Origin: JBJGXI01 sp045635475
Lineage (GTDB): Bacteria > Bacillota > Bacilli > Bacillales > Amphibacillaceae
NCBI RefSeq assembly: GCF_045635475.1
Contig: NZ_JBJGXI010000031.1
Coordinates: 1-64,000, forward strand
Length of the DNA stretch: 64,000 bases
Direction of reading: 5' to 3'
Shown: one piece after another, positions 16,761 through 25,101 of the stretch
Numbering within the stretch: position 1 is the stretch's first letter
Layout of the letters: each line of letters opens with the position of its first letter
Made by a program: the position numbers and the translations under genes
The notes under the pieces: generated by a model
Told to the model about the DNA's origin: nothing
The model's database searches: none
Seen by the model: the letters and a program-made list of their open reading frames with translations, nothing else

Positions 16761-17252
16761 TCAAAGGTCCGTACGTTTAAAATCGCCGCTTTTTCCACCT
16801 GTTTTTTCTATTAAATAAGTTTGTCCAATCACCATCCCTTTATCAACAGCTTTACACATATCGTAAACTGTTAAGGCGGTAACAGAAGCGGCAGTTAAAG
16901 CTTCCATTTCTACTCCTGTACTGCCCTTTGTTTTCACGAAAACAGTAATGAGCAGGCGATAGGAATCATGATTTTGCTCCCAGTCAAATTGAATGTCGAT
17001 CCCACTGAGCGGCAATGGATGACACATCGGGATGATCGTTGACGTTTGTTTAGCAGCCATAATCCCCGCTACTTGGGCAACGGATAACACGTCACCTTTT
17101 TTAAATTGATGATTGGTTATTTTTTCATAGATTTCTGGATTTACATAGATGCTAGAACGAGCCGTTGCTTGACGGTTCGTTATTTGTTTATCCGTAATAT
17201 CGACCATCTTGGCGCGGCCTTGTTCGTTAAAATGAGAGAATTCAGGTGCCAA
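16761..17252 (-). CDS. moaC: Cyclic pyranopterin monophosphate synthase MoaC
   Basis: This 163-residue enzyme completes the second part of precursor Z formation after MoaA. Landmarks are [43 protein letters not shown] and the ending [10 protein letters not shown]. Start is TTG 17252, with GGAGGAG seven bases upstream on the minus strand. It is convergent with moaB and only 9 bases away, with no terminator visible between them, so the two messages may overlap. Confidence 0.96.
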   Translation of the reverse strand: MAPEFSHFNEQGRAKMVDITDKQITNRQATARSSIYVNPEIYEKITNHQFKKGDVLSVAQVAGIMAAKQTSTIIPMCHPLPLSGIDIQFDWEQNHDSYRLLITVFVKTKGSTGVEMEALTAASVTALTVYDMCKAVDKGMVIGQTYLIEKTGGKSGDFKRTDL

Positions 17253-17321
17253 TAGTTTTCTCCTCCAATTGGGTGTGGAAAGTTTTTCTCATTATAGCAA
17301 AAACTGCTGGAACATGCCTTA

Positions 17322-17330
17322 TGCTATAAT
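17322..17330 (+). promoter_or_regulatory. Extended -10 promoter before modA
   Basis: TGCTATAAT is a perfect extended -10 (TGnTATAAT) 32 bases before ATG 17363. No good -35 is visible, as is common for extended -10 promoters. Confidence 0.45.
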
Positions 17331-17362
17331 CGTTTTATTTAAAGTGGAAAGGTTCTGTTTGT

Positions 17363-18148
17363 ATGAAAAAGCGCTTGTTATGTAGTGGGTTACTTATAAT
17401 AGTGTGGTTAACTGGTTGTGCACTATCAGAATCTGAGCAACCTTTAGAAGTTACCGTGTCTGCAGCCGCTAGTATGACCGATGCAATGACCGAAATTGTA
17501 GACCTATTTGAAAATGAACATCCTGAGATTAAGATTTTGTTAAATATCGGATCTTCTGGTGCACTACAACAGCAGATTTTACAAGGTGCACCGGTAGATG
17601 TGTATGTGTCAGCGGCTGAAGATAAGTTTGAACGCTTAGTTTTGGAGGGGATGATTGACGATACACATGCAACGAATTTGTTAGGAAATTCACTAGTTTT
17701 AATTCAACCTAAAGAAGCTGATCAAAAACTAACTTCTTTTGAAGACTTGGATTCAAGCGATATTAGCAAACTGGCAATTGGTACGCCAGAGACCGTACCT
17801 GCTGGAAAATATGCCAAGGAAACACTGATTTCAGGTGGTATATATGACCGATTACAACAGCAAGGGAAATTAGTTTTCGCAAAGGATGTGCGTGCGGTGC
17901 TCACTTATGTAGAAACAGGAAACGTTGATGCTGGTATCGTCTATCATACCGATGCATTAACATCTGAAAATATTAAAATTGTTGCTTTTGCGGAGGAGCG
18001 GAATCATACGCCAATTGTCTATCCTGTAGGTGTTATTAATGGTGGGACACATCATGACCAGGCGGTGGATTTTTATCAATTTTTGAAGGGTGAACAAGCG
18101 ATGTCTATTTTTGAGCAATATGGATTTGTTTCCATGGTGGAACAATGA
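17363..18148 (+). CDS. modA: Molybdate ABC transporter binding lipoprotein ModA
   Basis: This 261-residue lipoprotein has lipobox LTGC with Cys19. It captures molybdate or tungstate at the cell surface. ModA motifs include VSAAASMTDAMTEI, NIGSSGALQQQILQGAPVD, the TPETVPAGKYAKETL region and DAGIVYHTDAL. It overlaps modB by four bases. Confidence 0.94.
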   Translation: MKKRLLCSGLLIIVWLTGCALSESEQPLEVTVSAAASMTDAMTEIVDLFENEHPEIKILLNIGSSGALQQQILQGAPVDVYVSAAEDKFERLVLEGMIDDTHATNLLGNSLVLIQPKEADQKLTSFEDLDSSDISKLAIGTPETVPAGKYAKETLISGGIYDRLQQQGKLVFAKDVRAVLTYVETGNVDAGIVYHTDALTSENIKIVAFAEERNHTPIVYPVGVINGGTHHDQAVDFYQFLKGEQAMSIFEQYGFVSMVEQ

Positions 18149-18807
18149 TTTTCTCAGAAATGTTTTGGCAGCCAATTGCGCTGTCACTAAAGGTTGCAGT
18201 TGTCGCTGTTATCGTTGTACTTGTGATTGGTGTGTGTACGGCGTGGTTGATGACGAGAAAATCGTTTAAAGGACATAGCGTGATTGAAACGGTGCTGTTA
18301 CTTCCAATTGTTCTGCCACCAACAGTAGTGGGGTTTTTACTCGTCGTCGCTTTTGGTCAACAAGGGTTTATCGGTCAACTGATTCAAGCAATTTTTCAGC
18401 AGTCGCTTTTGTTTACCGTCGCAGCAGCGATGCTAGCTGCTGCAATCGTTGCTTTTCCACTAATGTATCAATCCGTAAAGCTTGGTTTTCAAGCAGTGGA
18501 CAAGGACATAGAGGATGCAGCGCGCGTGGATGGGGCAGGAGAACTTGCCGTATTCGGTTACATAACATTACCGATCAGTCGCAAAGCAGTGCTTGCTGGG
18601 GTGGTGCTCAGTTTTGCTAGAGCAATCGGAGAATTTGGAGCAACATTAATGTTCGCTGGCAACATTCCAGGTAAAACGCAGACAATATCAACAGCAATTT
18701 ATGTTGCGATGGAAACAAATCAAATGGAATTAGCGTGGGCGTGGGTGATTGGAATTATATTATTGTCGTTTACAATGCTATTTTTGATTAGGCGGTTTGC
18801 AGATTAG
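18145..18807 (+). CDS. modB: Molybdate ABC transporter permease ModB
   Basis: This 220-residue permease has five or six membrane segments. It carries the ABC-permease coupling motif EDAARVDGAGELAVFGYITLP and the ModB-typical LPIVLPPTVVGF and RAIGEFGATLMFAGNIPG. Translation is coupled to modA by ATGA. No modC ATPase follows; the next 240 bases contain a short tandem repeat and no ATPase fragment. Confidence 0.94.
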   Translation: MIFSEMFWQPIALSLKVAVVAVIVVLVIGVCTAWLMTRKSFKGHSVIETVLLLPIVLPPTVVGFLLVVAFGQQGFIGQLIQAIFQQSLLFTVAAAMLAAAIVAFPLMYQSVKLGFQAVDKDIEDAARVDGAGELAVFGYITLPISRKAVLAGVVLSFARAIGEFGATLMFAGNIPGKTQTISTAIYVAMETNQMELAWAWVIGIILLSFTMLFLIRRFAD

Positions 18808-18852
18808 TTTGTGTGGATGCTTATAGGTGCGGTGACAGCTTGGTCGATGGGG

Positions 18853-18967
18853 AATTGCACCATGTTTTGGTGTAATTGCACTACATGGGCGAGGGATTGC
18901 ACCACACCGTTGGACAATTGCACCATAAAACACGATAATTGCACCACACCACAGCGTAATTGCACCA
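18853..18967. repeat. Six-unit array with exact 21-bp period
   Basis: The 10-mer AATTGCACCA, or a one-base variant, occurs at 18853, 18874, 18895, 18916, 18937 and 18958, which is exactly every 21 bases. The 11 bases between cores differ from unit to unit. The third and second units carry single changes (GATTGCACCA, AATTGCACTA). Both strands stay open in one frame with seven-residue repeats (NCT on plus, GAI on minus), so coding cannot be excluded. Because the core is fixed at every codon position, a DNA- or RNA-level element looks more likely. Confidence 0.85.
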
Positions 18968-19047
18968 AACGACTTCAATCGCCGAAAACATCCCCAATTC
19001 AAACTGTAAATTCACTGTAAATTCATTCGACATGATACGAGGGCGCC

Positions 19048-19293
19048 TTATTGCTCGGCGCCACTCATTTGTTGTTCCTGCTGATCATCAGTAATCATAC
19101 GGCCAACTACGTCTGTTACTGGACAGTAGCGGACGATCCCTTCTGCAACCTTCGCAGCCCCCATAATAGCAAGCATTAACGAGCCATTATGCTTTGGATG
19201 TCTCACCATCCTTGCTGTCGCTATGCTTAAACAAGTCAGTCCACATGTGATGCGAACGAGTGCATTTAAAATTCCGATATTTTGTCGAATCAA
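19048..19293 (-). CDS. DUF2892 (YgaP-type) membrane protein
   Basis: This 81-residue protein has two membrane helices, with the motif IRQNIGILNALVRITCG at the N-terminus and the segment ending VRYCPV. It resembles the DUF2892 inner-membrane module also found at the C-terminus of YgaP rhodaneses. TTG 19293 is chosen because AAGGTGA lies just upstream; an extension to 19389 would overlap the divergent yerA start. The role is unknown. Confidence 0.75.
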   Translation of the reverse strand: MIRQNIGILNALVRITCGLTCLSIATARMVRHPKHNGSLMLAIMGAAKVAEGIVRYCPVTDVVGRMITDDQQEQQMSGAEQ

Positions 19294-19377
19294 TTTGTCA
19301 CCTTCTCTCACAACTTTAATGCGCTGTACGTTATGATATGGTACGATAGAAAAAACTAGAAAAAGAGGCGAATGGTA

Positions 19378-21120
19378 ATGAGTGAACAATACTATCGTTG
19401 GAGAAACCGAGATATTAGAAAGCAGGTTGCTGTACTAGATGGCGACACCTCACCATCAGTATTACTTAAAAACGCTCTCTATTTAAATGTATTTCTAAAA
19501 CAATGGATTAAAGCAAATATTTGGATTTATCAAGACCGAATTGTTTATGTTGGAGACCAGCTTCCAGCTAATCAATCCGACATGGAAATCGTAGATTGCT
19601 CGAATCGGTATGTTGTACCTGGTTATATTGAACCGCATGCTCATCCGTTTCAGTTATATAATCCCCATCAATTTGCTGAATATGCATCACAGACGGGCAC
19701 AACGACATTGGTCAATGATAATTTAATTTGGCTCTATTTACTGGAACAAAAGAAAGCGTTCTCATTAATCGATGATTTTATGGGAATGCCGGTATCTATG
19801 TATTGGTGGTGTCGATTTGATTCACAAACCCTTTTACAGGATGAAAGAGAATTATTTAGGAATTCGAAGGTATTAGAGTGGTTAAACCATCGTGCAGTAA
19901 TTCAAGGCGGCGAGTTGACATCGTGGCCACAAGTAATTGCTGATGATGATCGTATCCTTTACTGGATGCAAGAAGCGAAGCGACTAGGAAAACCAATTGA
20001 AGGTCATTTTCCTGGAGCTTCGGAAAAGACGTTAACTAAATTAAAATTACTTGGAGCAAGCGCAGATCATGAGGCGATGACAGGTAAAGAGGTCATCGAT
20101 CGTGTCCGTTTAGGCTATCAAGTATCGCTTAGATATTCTTCCATTCGTCCAGATCTTCCAACCATCTTTAAGGAGATTCATGAAGAAGGGCTAAATCATT
20201 ACGAGATGTTTGGGATGACGACTGACGGCTCAACACCGGCTTTTTATGAGCAAGGTGTTATTAATCAATGCATCCAAGTTGCGATTGAGCAGGGTGTCCC
20301 TGTCGAAGAAGCATATTTAATGGCAAGCTATTATGCTGCTAAACATTTTAATATGCAGGATCGATTAGGTAGTATTGCCCCTGGCCGAGTTGCGCACATT
20401 AACATACTAGAGGCAAAAGAAAAGCCGAACCCAATTTCCGTACTTGCAAAAGGAAAATGGATGAAGAAAGACGGTAAATTGGTATCTTCAGGATTCGAAA
20501 TCGATTGGGATCATTATGGAATTAAACCATTAACTATGGATTGGGAAATAGAAGAAAATGATTTACAGTTCTCACTACCAATTGGATTGGAAATGGTCAA
20601 TGATGTGATTTTGAAACCATATCCAATTCGAATTGATGCAATGGTAAACCGTATACACGACCATCTTCCTGAGTCTTTCCTCGTGCTGATGGACCGTTAT
20701 GGAAAATGGCATGTAAATACTTTAATAAAAGGATTTACGAAATCATTAGGTGGATTAGTGAGCTCTTACACAACGACCGGAGATATTGTGTTAATTGGTA
20801 AGTGTAAGCAGGATATGATGCTAGCTTGGAAACGGATGAAGGAGATTGGTGGGGGTATTGTTCTGGTTCATAACGAGGAAATTATTTATGAACTTCCATT
20901 AACACTTGGCGGTATGATGTTTGATGGGGATATTGAGAAATTAATTGAAAAAGATAAAGAATTAAAAGCAATATTAAAGGAACAAGGTTACCAATATGAT
21001 GATCCCGCGTATAACTTGTTATTCCTAACTTCAATACATTTACCTTACATTCGTATCACACCGAGTGGTATCGTTGATGTAAAGAAAAAGGAGATTCTAT
21101 TTCCTGCTATCATGCGGTAA
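19378..21120 (+). CDS. yerA: Adenine deaminase-like amidohydrolase YerA
   Basis: This 580-residue amidohydrolase is similar to adenine deaminase and belongs to the YerA type of Bacillaceae. The metal-binding strand is EPHAHPFQL at about residue 83, followed by TGTTTLVNDN, the GHFPGAS His and a C-terminal adenine-deaminase domain from about 420 (LGGLVSSYTTTGDIV, GGGIVLV). Whether this branch deaminates adenine is not established to my knowledge. ATG 19378 is better placed relative to AGAGG than ATG 19372. It opens the conserved yer block. Confidence 0.88.
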   Translation: MSEQYYRWRNRDIRKQVAVLDGDTSPSVLLKNALYLNVFLKQWIKANIWIYQDRIVYVGDQLPANQSDMEIVDCSNRYVVPGYIEPHAHPFQLYNPHQFAEYASQTGTTTLVNDNLIWLYLLEQKKAFSLIDDFMGMPVSMYWWCRFDSQTLLQDERELFRNSKVLEWLNHRAVIQGGELTSWPQVIADDDRILYWMQEAKRLGKPIEGHFPGASEKTLTKLKLLGASADHEAMTGKEVIDRVRLGYQVSLRYSSIRPDLPTIFKEIHEEGLNHYEMFGMTTDGSTPAFYEQGVINQCIQVAIEQGVPVEEAYLMASYYAAKHFNMQDRLGSIAPGRVAHINILEAKEKPNPISVLAKGKWMKKDGKLVSSGFEIDWDHYGIKPLTMDWEIEENDLQFSLPIGLEMVNDVILKPYPIRIDAMVNRIHDHLPESFLVLMDRYGKWHVNTLIKGFTKSLGGLVSSYTTTGDIVLIGKCKQDMMLAWKRMKEIGGGIVLVHNEEIIYELPLTLGGMMFDGDIEKLIEKDKELKAILKEQGYQYDDPAYNLLFLTSIHLPYIRITPSGIVDVKKKEILFPAIMR

Positions 21121-21203
21121 GTCTGCTATAATGAAAAAATGGAAAATCAGATAATTAAAACTTAAGGTTGTTTTCAAAAAGTTTGTTGTTATTAGATAAA
21201 TCA

Positions 21204-21490
21204 GCTAAACTCCGACGTAACGTAGTGTACGTGATTTCCGCTCCAGGCAGTCGCTTTTCGCTAGTTTAAAGCGTTTTTCTTTAAACAGGCACGGCTTCAG
21301 CTAACTCAGAAGCAAATGTTTTCGGTGGGACGAGTAATCGAAGTCCCAAAGTGCGCTTCTGAGTGGATCTTCAGCTCGCGCTTTTCCCGCTGGAGTCGAC
21401 TGCCTGGAGCTCCAATCACCCGACGTAAAGATCAATCCCGTTAGCAGCGAAGTGCATTTCCGGAGCGGGCTAGCACTCTCAAACTACGAC
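21204..21490. repeat. Palindromic intergenic element, type B
   Basis: This GC-rich structured repeat fills most of the 445-base gap between yerA and yerB. CTCCAGGCAGTCG at 21241-21253 is the exact reverse complement of 21397-21409. Inside are further nested arms (AGCTAACTCAGAAGC with GCTTCTGAGTGGATCTTCAGCT). Bases 21289-21315 and about 21353-21402 match the reverse complement of the 53.3-kb element almost exactly. It encodes no plausible protein. Confidence 0.75.
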
Positions 21491-21565
21491 GGATATTGTT
21501 TCAACTTCGACGTGACAATATACTTTACGAAAACAGCCAAACTTAAAAAAGGTGCGTGAAAAGTT

Positions 21566-22642
21566 TTGAAGAAACAGTGGTCGTCTATTATCCTAATGAT
21601 CTTTTTATTATTACTAGTTGCAGCATGTTCAAATGATGATCAAGCAAGCGAATCTAATTCAAATGAAAATGAAGTACAAGTACCAGAAATCGAAGAACCT
21701 GAAGAAGTTGAAGAGCCAGAACCTGAACCAGAGGAGCCTGAATTTGAAAACATCCATCCATTAACGGGAATCCCAACTAATGATAGTGTTGATAATCGGA
21801 CGATTGGTGTTATGATTAACAACCATCCGAAAGCAAGACCGCAATCAGGATTAACAAAAGCAGATGTGGTGTTTGAGATTTTATCTGAGTATAATATCAC
21901 TAGGTTTTTAGCATTATTTCAAAGTGAACAGCCTGAGGTAGTTGGACCTGTTCGTAGTGCTCGTCCCTATTATTGGAATTTAGCAGACAGCTTTAATGCG
22001 TTGTACATTTATCATGGTGCTGCAACGCAATTTGAAAACAAGTTGAGAGCTGGTATCGTCGATAATCTGAATGGTGCTTATTATGATAATGACAAGCATT
22101 TATTTAAACGAGAGGATTTTCGTGTAGCACCACACAATTCATATTTACTATTAGGTGCTGCTTATGAGGTTGCGGAAGAGAATGGTCTAGAGGTAACTTA
22201 TGATCACAAAGCATTATCGTTTTTATCTGAAGAAGAAGTGACCGCGATTAGTGGGGATCCCGCCACGGAGATAAGTTACTCTTATACTTCAACACCAACT
22301 AGGTATACGTACGATACTAGTACAGAAAAGTATTCTCGATTTAATGGTGATATGCAGACGGTTGAATTAGACACAGAAGAGCCGGTACAGTTAGACAATC
22401 TATTTATTTTAGAAACTCATCATGAGGTCGTTGATAGTTCTGGCCGCCGTGAGATTGATTTCGAATCTGGTGGAGATGCCTACTTATTCCAAAAAGGGAA
22501 AATGCAAGAAGTGCAATGGAAAAATGTAGATGGTAAGATTTTGCCTTATGATGGCGACACTCCAGTTGGTTTGGTTCCTGGGAAAACATGGATTAATGTA
22601 ATTCCGAACAATCCAGGTTTGGAAGCTGTTACAATCAAGTAA
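21566..22642 (+). CDS. yerB: DUF3048 lipoprotein YerB
   Basis: This 358-residue lipoprotein has lipobox LVAAC, then an acidic linker of Glu/Pro repeats to about residue 65. The DUF3048 domain has HPLTGIPT, IGVMINNHPKARPQSGL, the ADVVFEILSEYNITRFLALF region and VGPVRSARPYYW. The function is unknown; Bacillus homologues sit between yerA and yerC as here. Start TTG 21566 lies behind AAAAGGTG with somewhat long spacing. Confidence 0.88.
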   Translation: MKKQWSSIILMIFLLLLVAACSNDDQASESNSNENEVQVPEIEEPEEVEEPEPEPEEPEFENIHPLTGIPTNDSVDNRTIGVMINNHPKARPQSGLTKADVVFEILSEYNITRFLALFQSEQPEVVGPVRSARPYYWNLADSFNALYIYHGAATQFENKLRAGIVDNLNGAYYDNDKHLFKREDFRVAPHNSYLLLGAAYEVAEENGLEVTYDHKALSFLSEEEVTAISGDPATEISYSYTSTPTRYTYDTSTEKYSRFNGDMQTVELDTEEPVQLDNLFILETHHEVVDSSGRREIDFESGGDAYLFQKGKMQEVQWKNVDGKILPYDGDTPVGLVPGKTWINVIPNNPGLEAVTIK

Positions 22643-22669
22643 GCAATTAGTCGAAGAGGTGAAGCAAGC

Positions 22670-22978
22670 ATGCAAATTGATAAATTGCGAGGCGAGCATT
22701 TAGATCAACTATTTGAAGCGATTTTATCATTAGAAAATGTAGAGGAATGCTATCGTTTCTTTGATGATATTGCGACAATTAGTGAGATACAATCGCTCAC
22801 GCAGCGGTTACAAGTGGCTAAGATGCTTAGAGAAGGGTACACATATAATACAATTGTGAAAGAATCCAGTGCTTCGACTACGACAATCTCGAGGGTGAAG
22901 CGCTGCCTAGACTATGGAAATGATGGCTATCAAATGGTCTTAGACCGCACTCAAACAAAAGAAAAAGATCAGGAGTAG
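22670..22978 (+). CDS. yerC: YerC/YecD TrpR-related DNA-binding protein
   Basis: This 102-residue protein is of the TrpR-like YerC/YecD family. The helix-turn-helix spans about residues 40-78 (SEIQSLTQRLQVAKML, YNTIVKESSASTTTISRVKR). Family members are presumed repressors with unknown ligands. GAGGTGAAG precedes ATG 22670. Confidence 0.9.
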   Translation: MQIDKLRGEHLDQLFEAILSLENVEECYRFFDDIATISEIQSLTQRLQVAKMLREGYTYNTIVKESSASTTTISRVKRCLDYGNDGYQMVLDRTQTKEKDQE

Positions 22979-23013
22979 TGCGGTCTTACAGCAGAGAAAG
23001 GGGGCAGGTAACT

Positions 23014-24000
23014 ATGGTTCGCTTTGGCGTCATAGGTACAAATTGGATTACCGAGCGGTTTATTGATGGAGCGAAGCAGGTCGATGATTTTTCATTAACA
23101 GCTGTCTATTCTAGAACGAAGGATAAAGCAGAAGCATTTGCTGCTAAATATGATGTAGGTCAGACTTATACCGATCTGGATGAATTCGCACAGTCGGACA
23201 TAGTTGATGCGGTATATGTTGCTAGTCCAAATTCCTTGCATGCGGAACAAGCAATACGATGTATGCAGCATGGCAAGCATGTAATTGTCGAAAAGGCAAT
23301 GGCATCGAATAGTAAAGAAGTAGCAGCGATGATCAAGGCTGCTAAGGAAAATAATGTGTTATTAATGGAAGCACTAAAAACAACACATATGCCCAATTTT
23401 GAAGTGATTAAAAATAACTTACATAAGATTGGTACAATTAGACGATACTTTGCGAGCTATTGCCAATATTCTACCCGTTATGACAAACTAAAGGATGGCA
23501 CAGTGTTAAATGCGTTTGATCCTAAATTTTCAAACGGATCTTTAATGGATATTGGTATATATTGTGTTTATCCGATGATTGCGTTGTTTGGTAAACCGAA
23601 TAAGTGGCAAGCTAACGCACATATGCTGTATTCGGGTGTAGATGGGCAAGGTAGTATCCTCTTTGATTATGATCAAATAAACGGTATGGTCATGTACTCC
23701 AAGATTTCTAATTCATTTGTGCCATCAGAAATTCAAGGAGAAAAAGGCAGCATTATTATTGATAATATTCAGTCACTTTCTAAGGTGGAAATCAGATATA
23801 ATGATGGTACTATTGAAGATATTGCTGAGCCACAAGTAGAAAATACGATGTTTTATGAAGCAAAAGCATTTATAACATTGATTAAAGAAAATAAAAAACA
23901 ATCGGACATAAATACGTTTGCAGTTTCATTACAAACAGCTGAAGTGTTAGAGGAAGCTAGAAAGCAATTCGGTCTTGTGTTTCCAGCTGATAAAGCTTAA
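23014..24000 (+). CDS. Gfo/Idh/MocA-family oxidoreductase
   Basis: This 328-residue NAD(P)-dependent oxidoreductase has a Rossmann start RFGVIGTNWITERFI, then the dinucleotide region and DAVYVASPNSLHAEQA. The sugar-type active-site segment is HGKHVIVEKAMA (EK motif), with the C-terminal substrate domain from about 125 (SNGSLMDIGIYCVYP). The substrate is unknown. ATG 23014 behind AAAGGGGG is preferred to a GTG at 22978 overlapping yerC. This gene is not part of the B. subtilis yer order as I recall it. Confidence 0.88.
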   Translation: MVRFGVIGTNWITERFIDGAKQVDDFSLTAVYSRTKDKAEAFAAKYDVGQTYTDLDEFAQSDIVDAVYVASPNSLHAEQAIRCMQHGKHVIVEKAMASNSKEVAAMIKAAKENNVLLMEALKTTHMPNFEVIKNNLHKIGTIRRYFASYCQYSTRYDKLKDGTVLNAFDPKFSNGSLMDIGIYCVYPMIALFGKPNKWQANAHMLYSGVDGQGSILFDYDQINGMVMYSKISNSFVPSEIQGEKGSIIIDNIQSLSKVEIRYNDGTIEDIAEPQVENTMFYEAKAFITLIKENKKQSDINTFAVSLQTAEVLEEARKQFGLVFPADKA

Positions 24001-24004
24001 AAAT

Positions 24005-24045
24005 GAGTGAAGCTCTTCTTGTATAGGAGAGCTTCATTTATTTTT
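24005..24045 (+). terminator. Terminator after the oxidoreductase gene
   Basis: GAAGCTCTTC and GGAGAGCTTC arms (24009-24035, with flanking A/T pairing) are followed by a T-rich run (ATTTATTTTT). Confidence 0.7.
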
Positions 24046-24083
24046 GTAGCGTTGTGTTTTTCCTGAATTATTGATTTGTTTTT

Positions 24084-24092
24084 TGTTATAAT
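24084..24092 (+). promoter_or_regulatory. Extended -10 motif upstream of pcrB
   Basis: TGTTATAAT matches TGnTATAAT. It lies about 305 bases before pcrB, so the transcript would begin with the palindromic element at 24155-24350 as a long leader. Confidence 0.35.
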
Positions 24093-24154
24093 GAAAAGAT
24101 GGATATTACTATTAATTTTTATAGAAAAGAAAGTATAAAATTTGTGCATGTATC

Positions 24155-24350
24155 TAGCTCCGAGCGCTAGAAACGTAGCGAGGTCACGAATCGCCTTAAG
24201 ATAGTCATCATCGATTCACGTTTTATGGAAGGTCGACTAAAAGCGGACTTCTCATTCAACGTCGACATACCCCTACGCGGGGCATGATTCTTTTATCTTA
24301 GTCTATTCGCTCCAGTCGCTATGTTTCTAAGCGGGCGCTCTGCGCTTTTT
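24155..24350. repeat. Palindromic intergenic element before pcrB
   Basis: GAGCGCTAGAAACGTAGCGA near 24162 pairs imperfectly with TCGCTATGTTTCTAAGCG and GGGCGCTC near 24316-24340, enclosing smaller hairpins such as CCCCTACGCGGGG. It begins with the TCTAGCTCC motif common to a widespread Bacillaceae intergenic repeat, as I recall. It fills most of the 396-base gap and has no coding potential. Confidence 0.55.
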
Positions 24351-24396
24351 TTAACATAGATGATGCGGGCATGGCTATATATGGAGGTTTTCAATT

Positions 24397-25086
24397 TTGT
24401 ATGATTTGAGTTCATGGAAACATGTATTTAAACTCGATCCGGCAAAGGAAATTTCGGATCAGGATTTAGAAAAAATTTGTGAATCAGGTACAGATGCGGT
24501 CATCGTCGGCGGTACAGACAATATTACATTAGATAATGTCCTCGATTTGATGAGTCGCGTGCGACGTTATACGGTACCTTGTTCGTTAGAGGTCTCCAAC
24601 TTGCGCGCACTTACACCAGGATTTGATTTTTATCATGTACCAATGGTGTTTAATAGTTCTGACAAAAAGTGGATCACAGGTATCCAGCATCAAGCGATTA
24701 AAGATTATGGTAATGTGATGGACTGGGATGAAATCTTTGTTGAAGGCTATTGCATTATGAACGAACAAGCGAAGGCGTACAAGCTAGCTGACTGTTTTAT
24801 GCCTGATGAAGAAGATGTGATTGCTTTTGCACGAATGGCAGAGAACATGTTTAGGTTGCCAATTTTTTACTTAGAATACAGTGGAATCTACGGCGATCTA
24901 GGGCTTGTCCAAAAAGTAAAAAAACAATTAACTGACACGAAACTTTTTTATGGTGGCGGAATTAGTTCTCCAGAGCAGGCAAAGGAAATTAGTCAGATTG
25001 CCGATGTTGTTGTTGTCGGCAATGTTATTTATGAAAATATTAAGCAAGCGCTGAAAACAGTGGAAGCGGTGAAAGGAAAAAAATAA
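24397..25086 (+). CDS. pcrB: Heptaprenylglyceryl phosphate synthase PcrB
   Basis: This 229-residue TIM-barrel prenyltransferase joins heptaprenyl diphosphate to sn-glycerol-1-phosphate, giving an archaeal-type ether lipid precursor in Bacilli. Landmarks are the N-terminal KHVFKLDPAKEI, AVIVGGTDNIT, FYLEYSGIYGD, LFYGGGISSPEQA and VVVGNVIYENI. TTG 24397 follows GGAGG at 24383-24387. It is the first gene of pcrB-pcrA-ligA-camS. Confidence 0.95.
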   Translation: MYDLSSWKHVFKLDPAKEISDQDLEKICESGTDAVIVGGTDNITLDNVLDLMSRVRRYTVPCSLEVSNLRALTPGFDFYHVPMVFNSSDKKWITGIQHQAIKDYGNVMDWDEIFVEGYCIMNEQAKAYKLADCFMPDEEDVIAFARMAENMFRLPIFYLEYSGIYGDLGLVQKVKKQLTDTKLFYGGGISSPEQAKEISQIADVVVVGNVIYENIKQALKTVEAVKGKK

Positions 25087-25101
25087 AGGGTGGTGTCTCT
25101 T

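Noticed and set aside
18853..18967. CRISPR array
   Set aside because: The 10-base core and 11-base spacer are far too short and no cas gene is present.
18811..19020. 69-codon frame with NCT heptad repeats on the plus strand
   Set aside because: The opposite strand is equally open with GAI repeats, there is no good ribosome site, and the conserved core ignores codon position. It is kept as a repeat.
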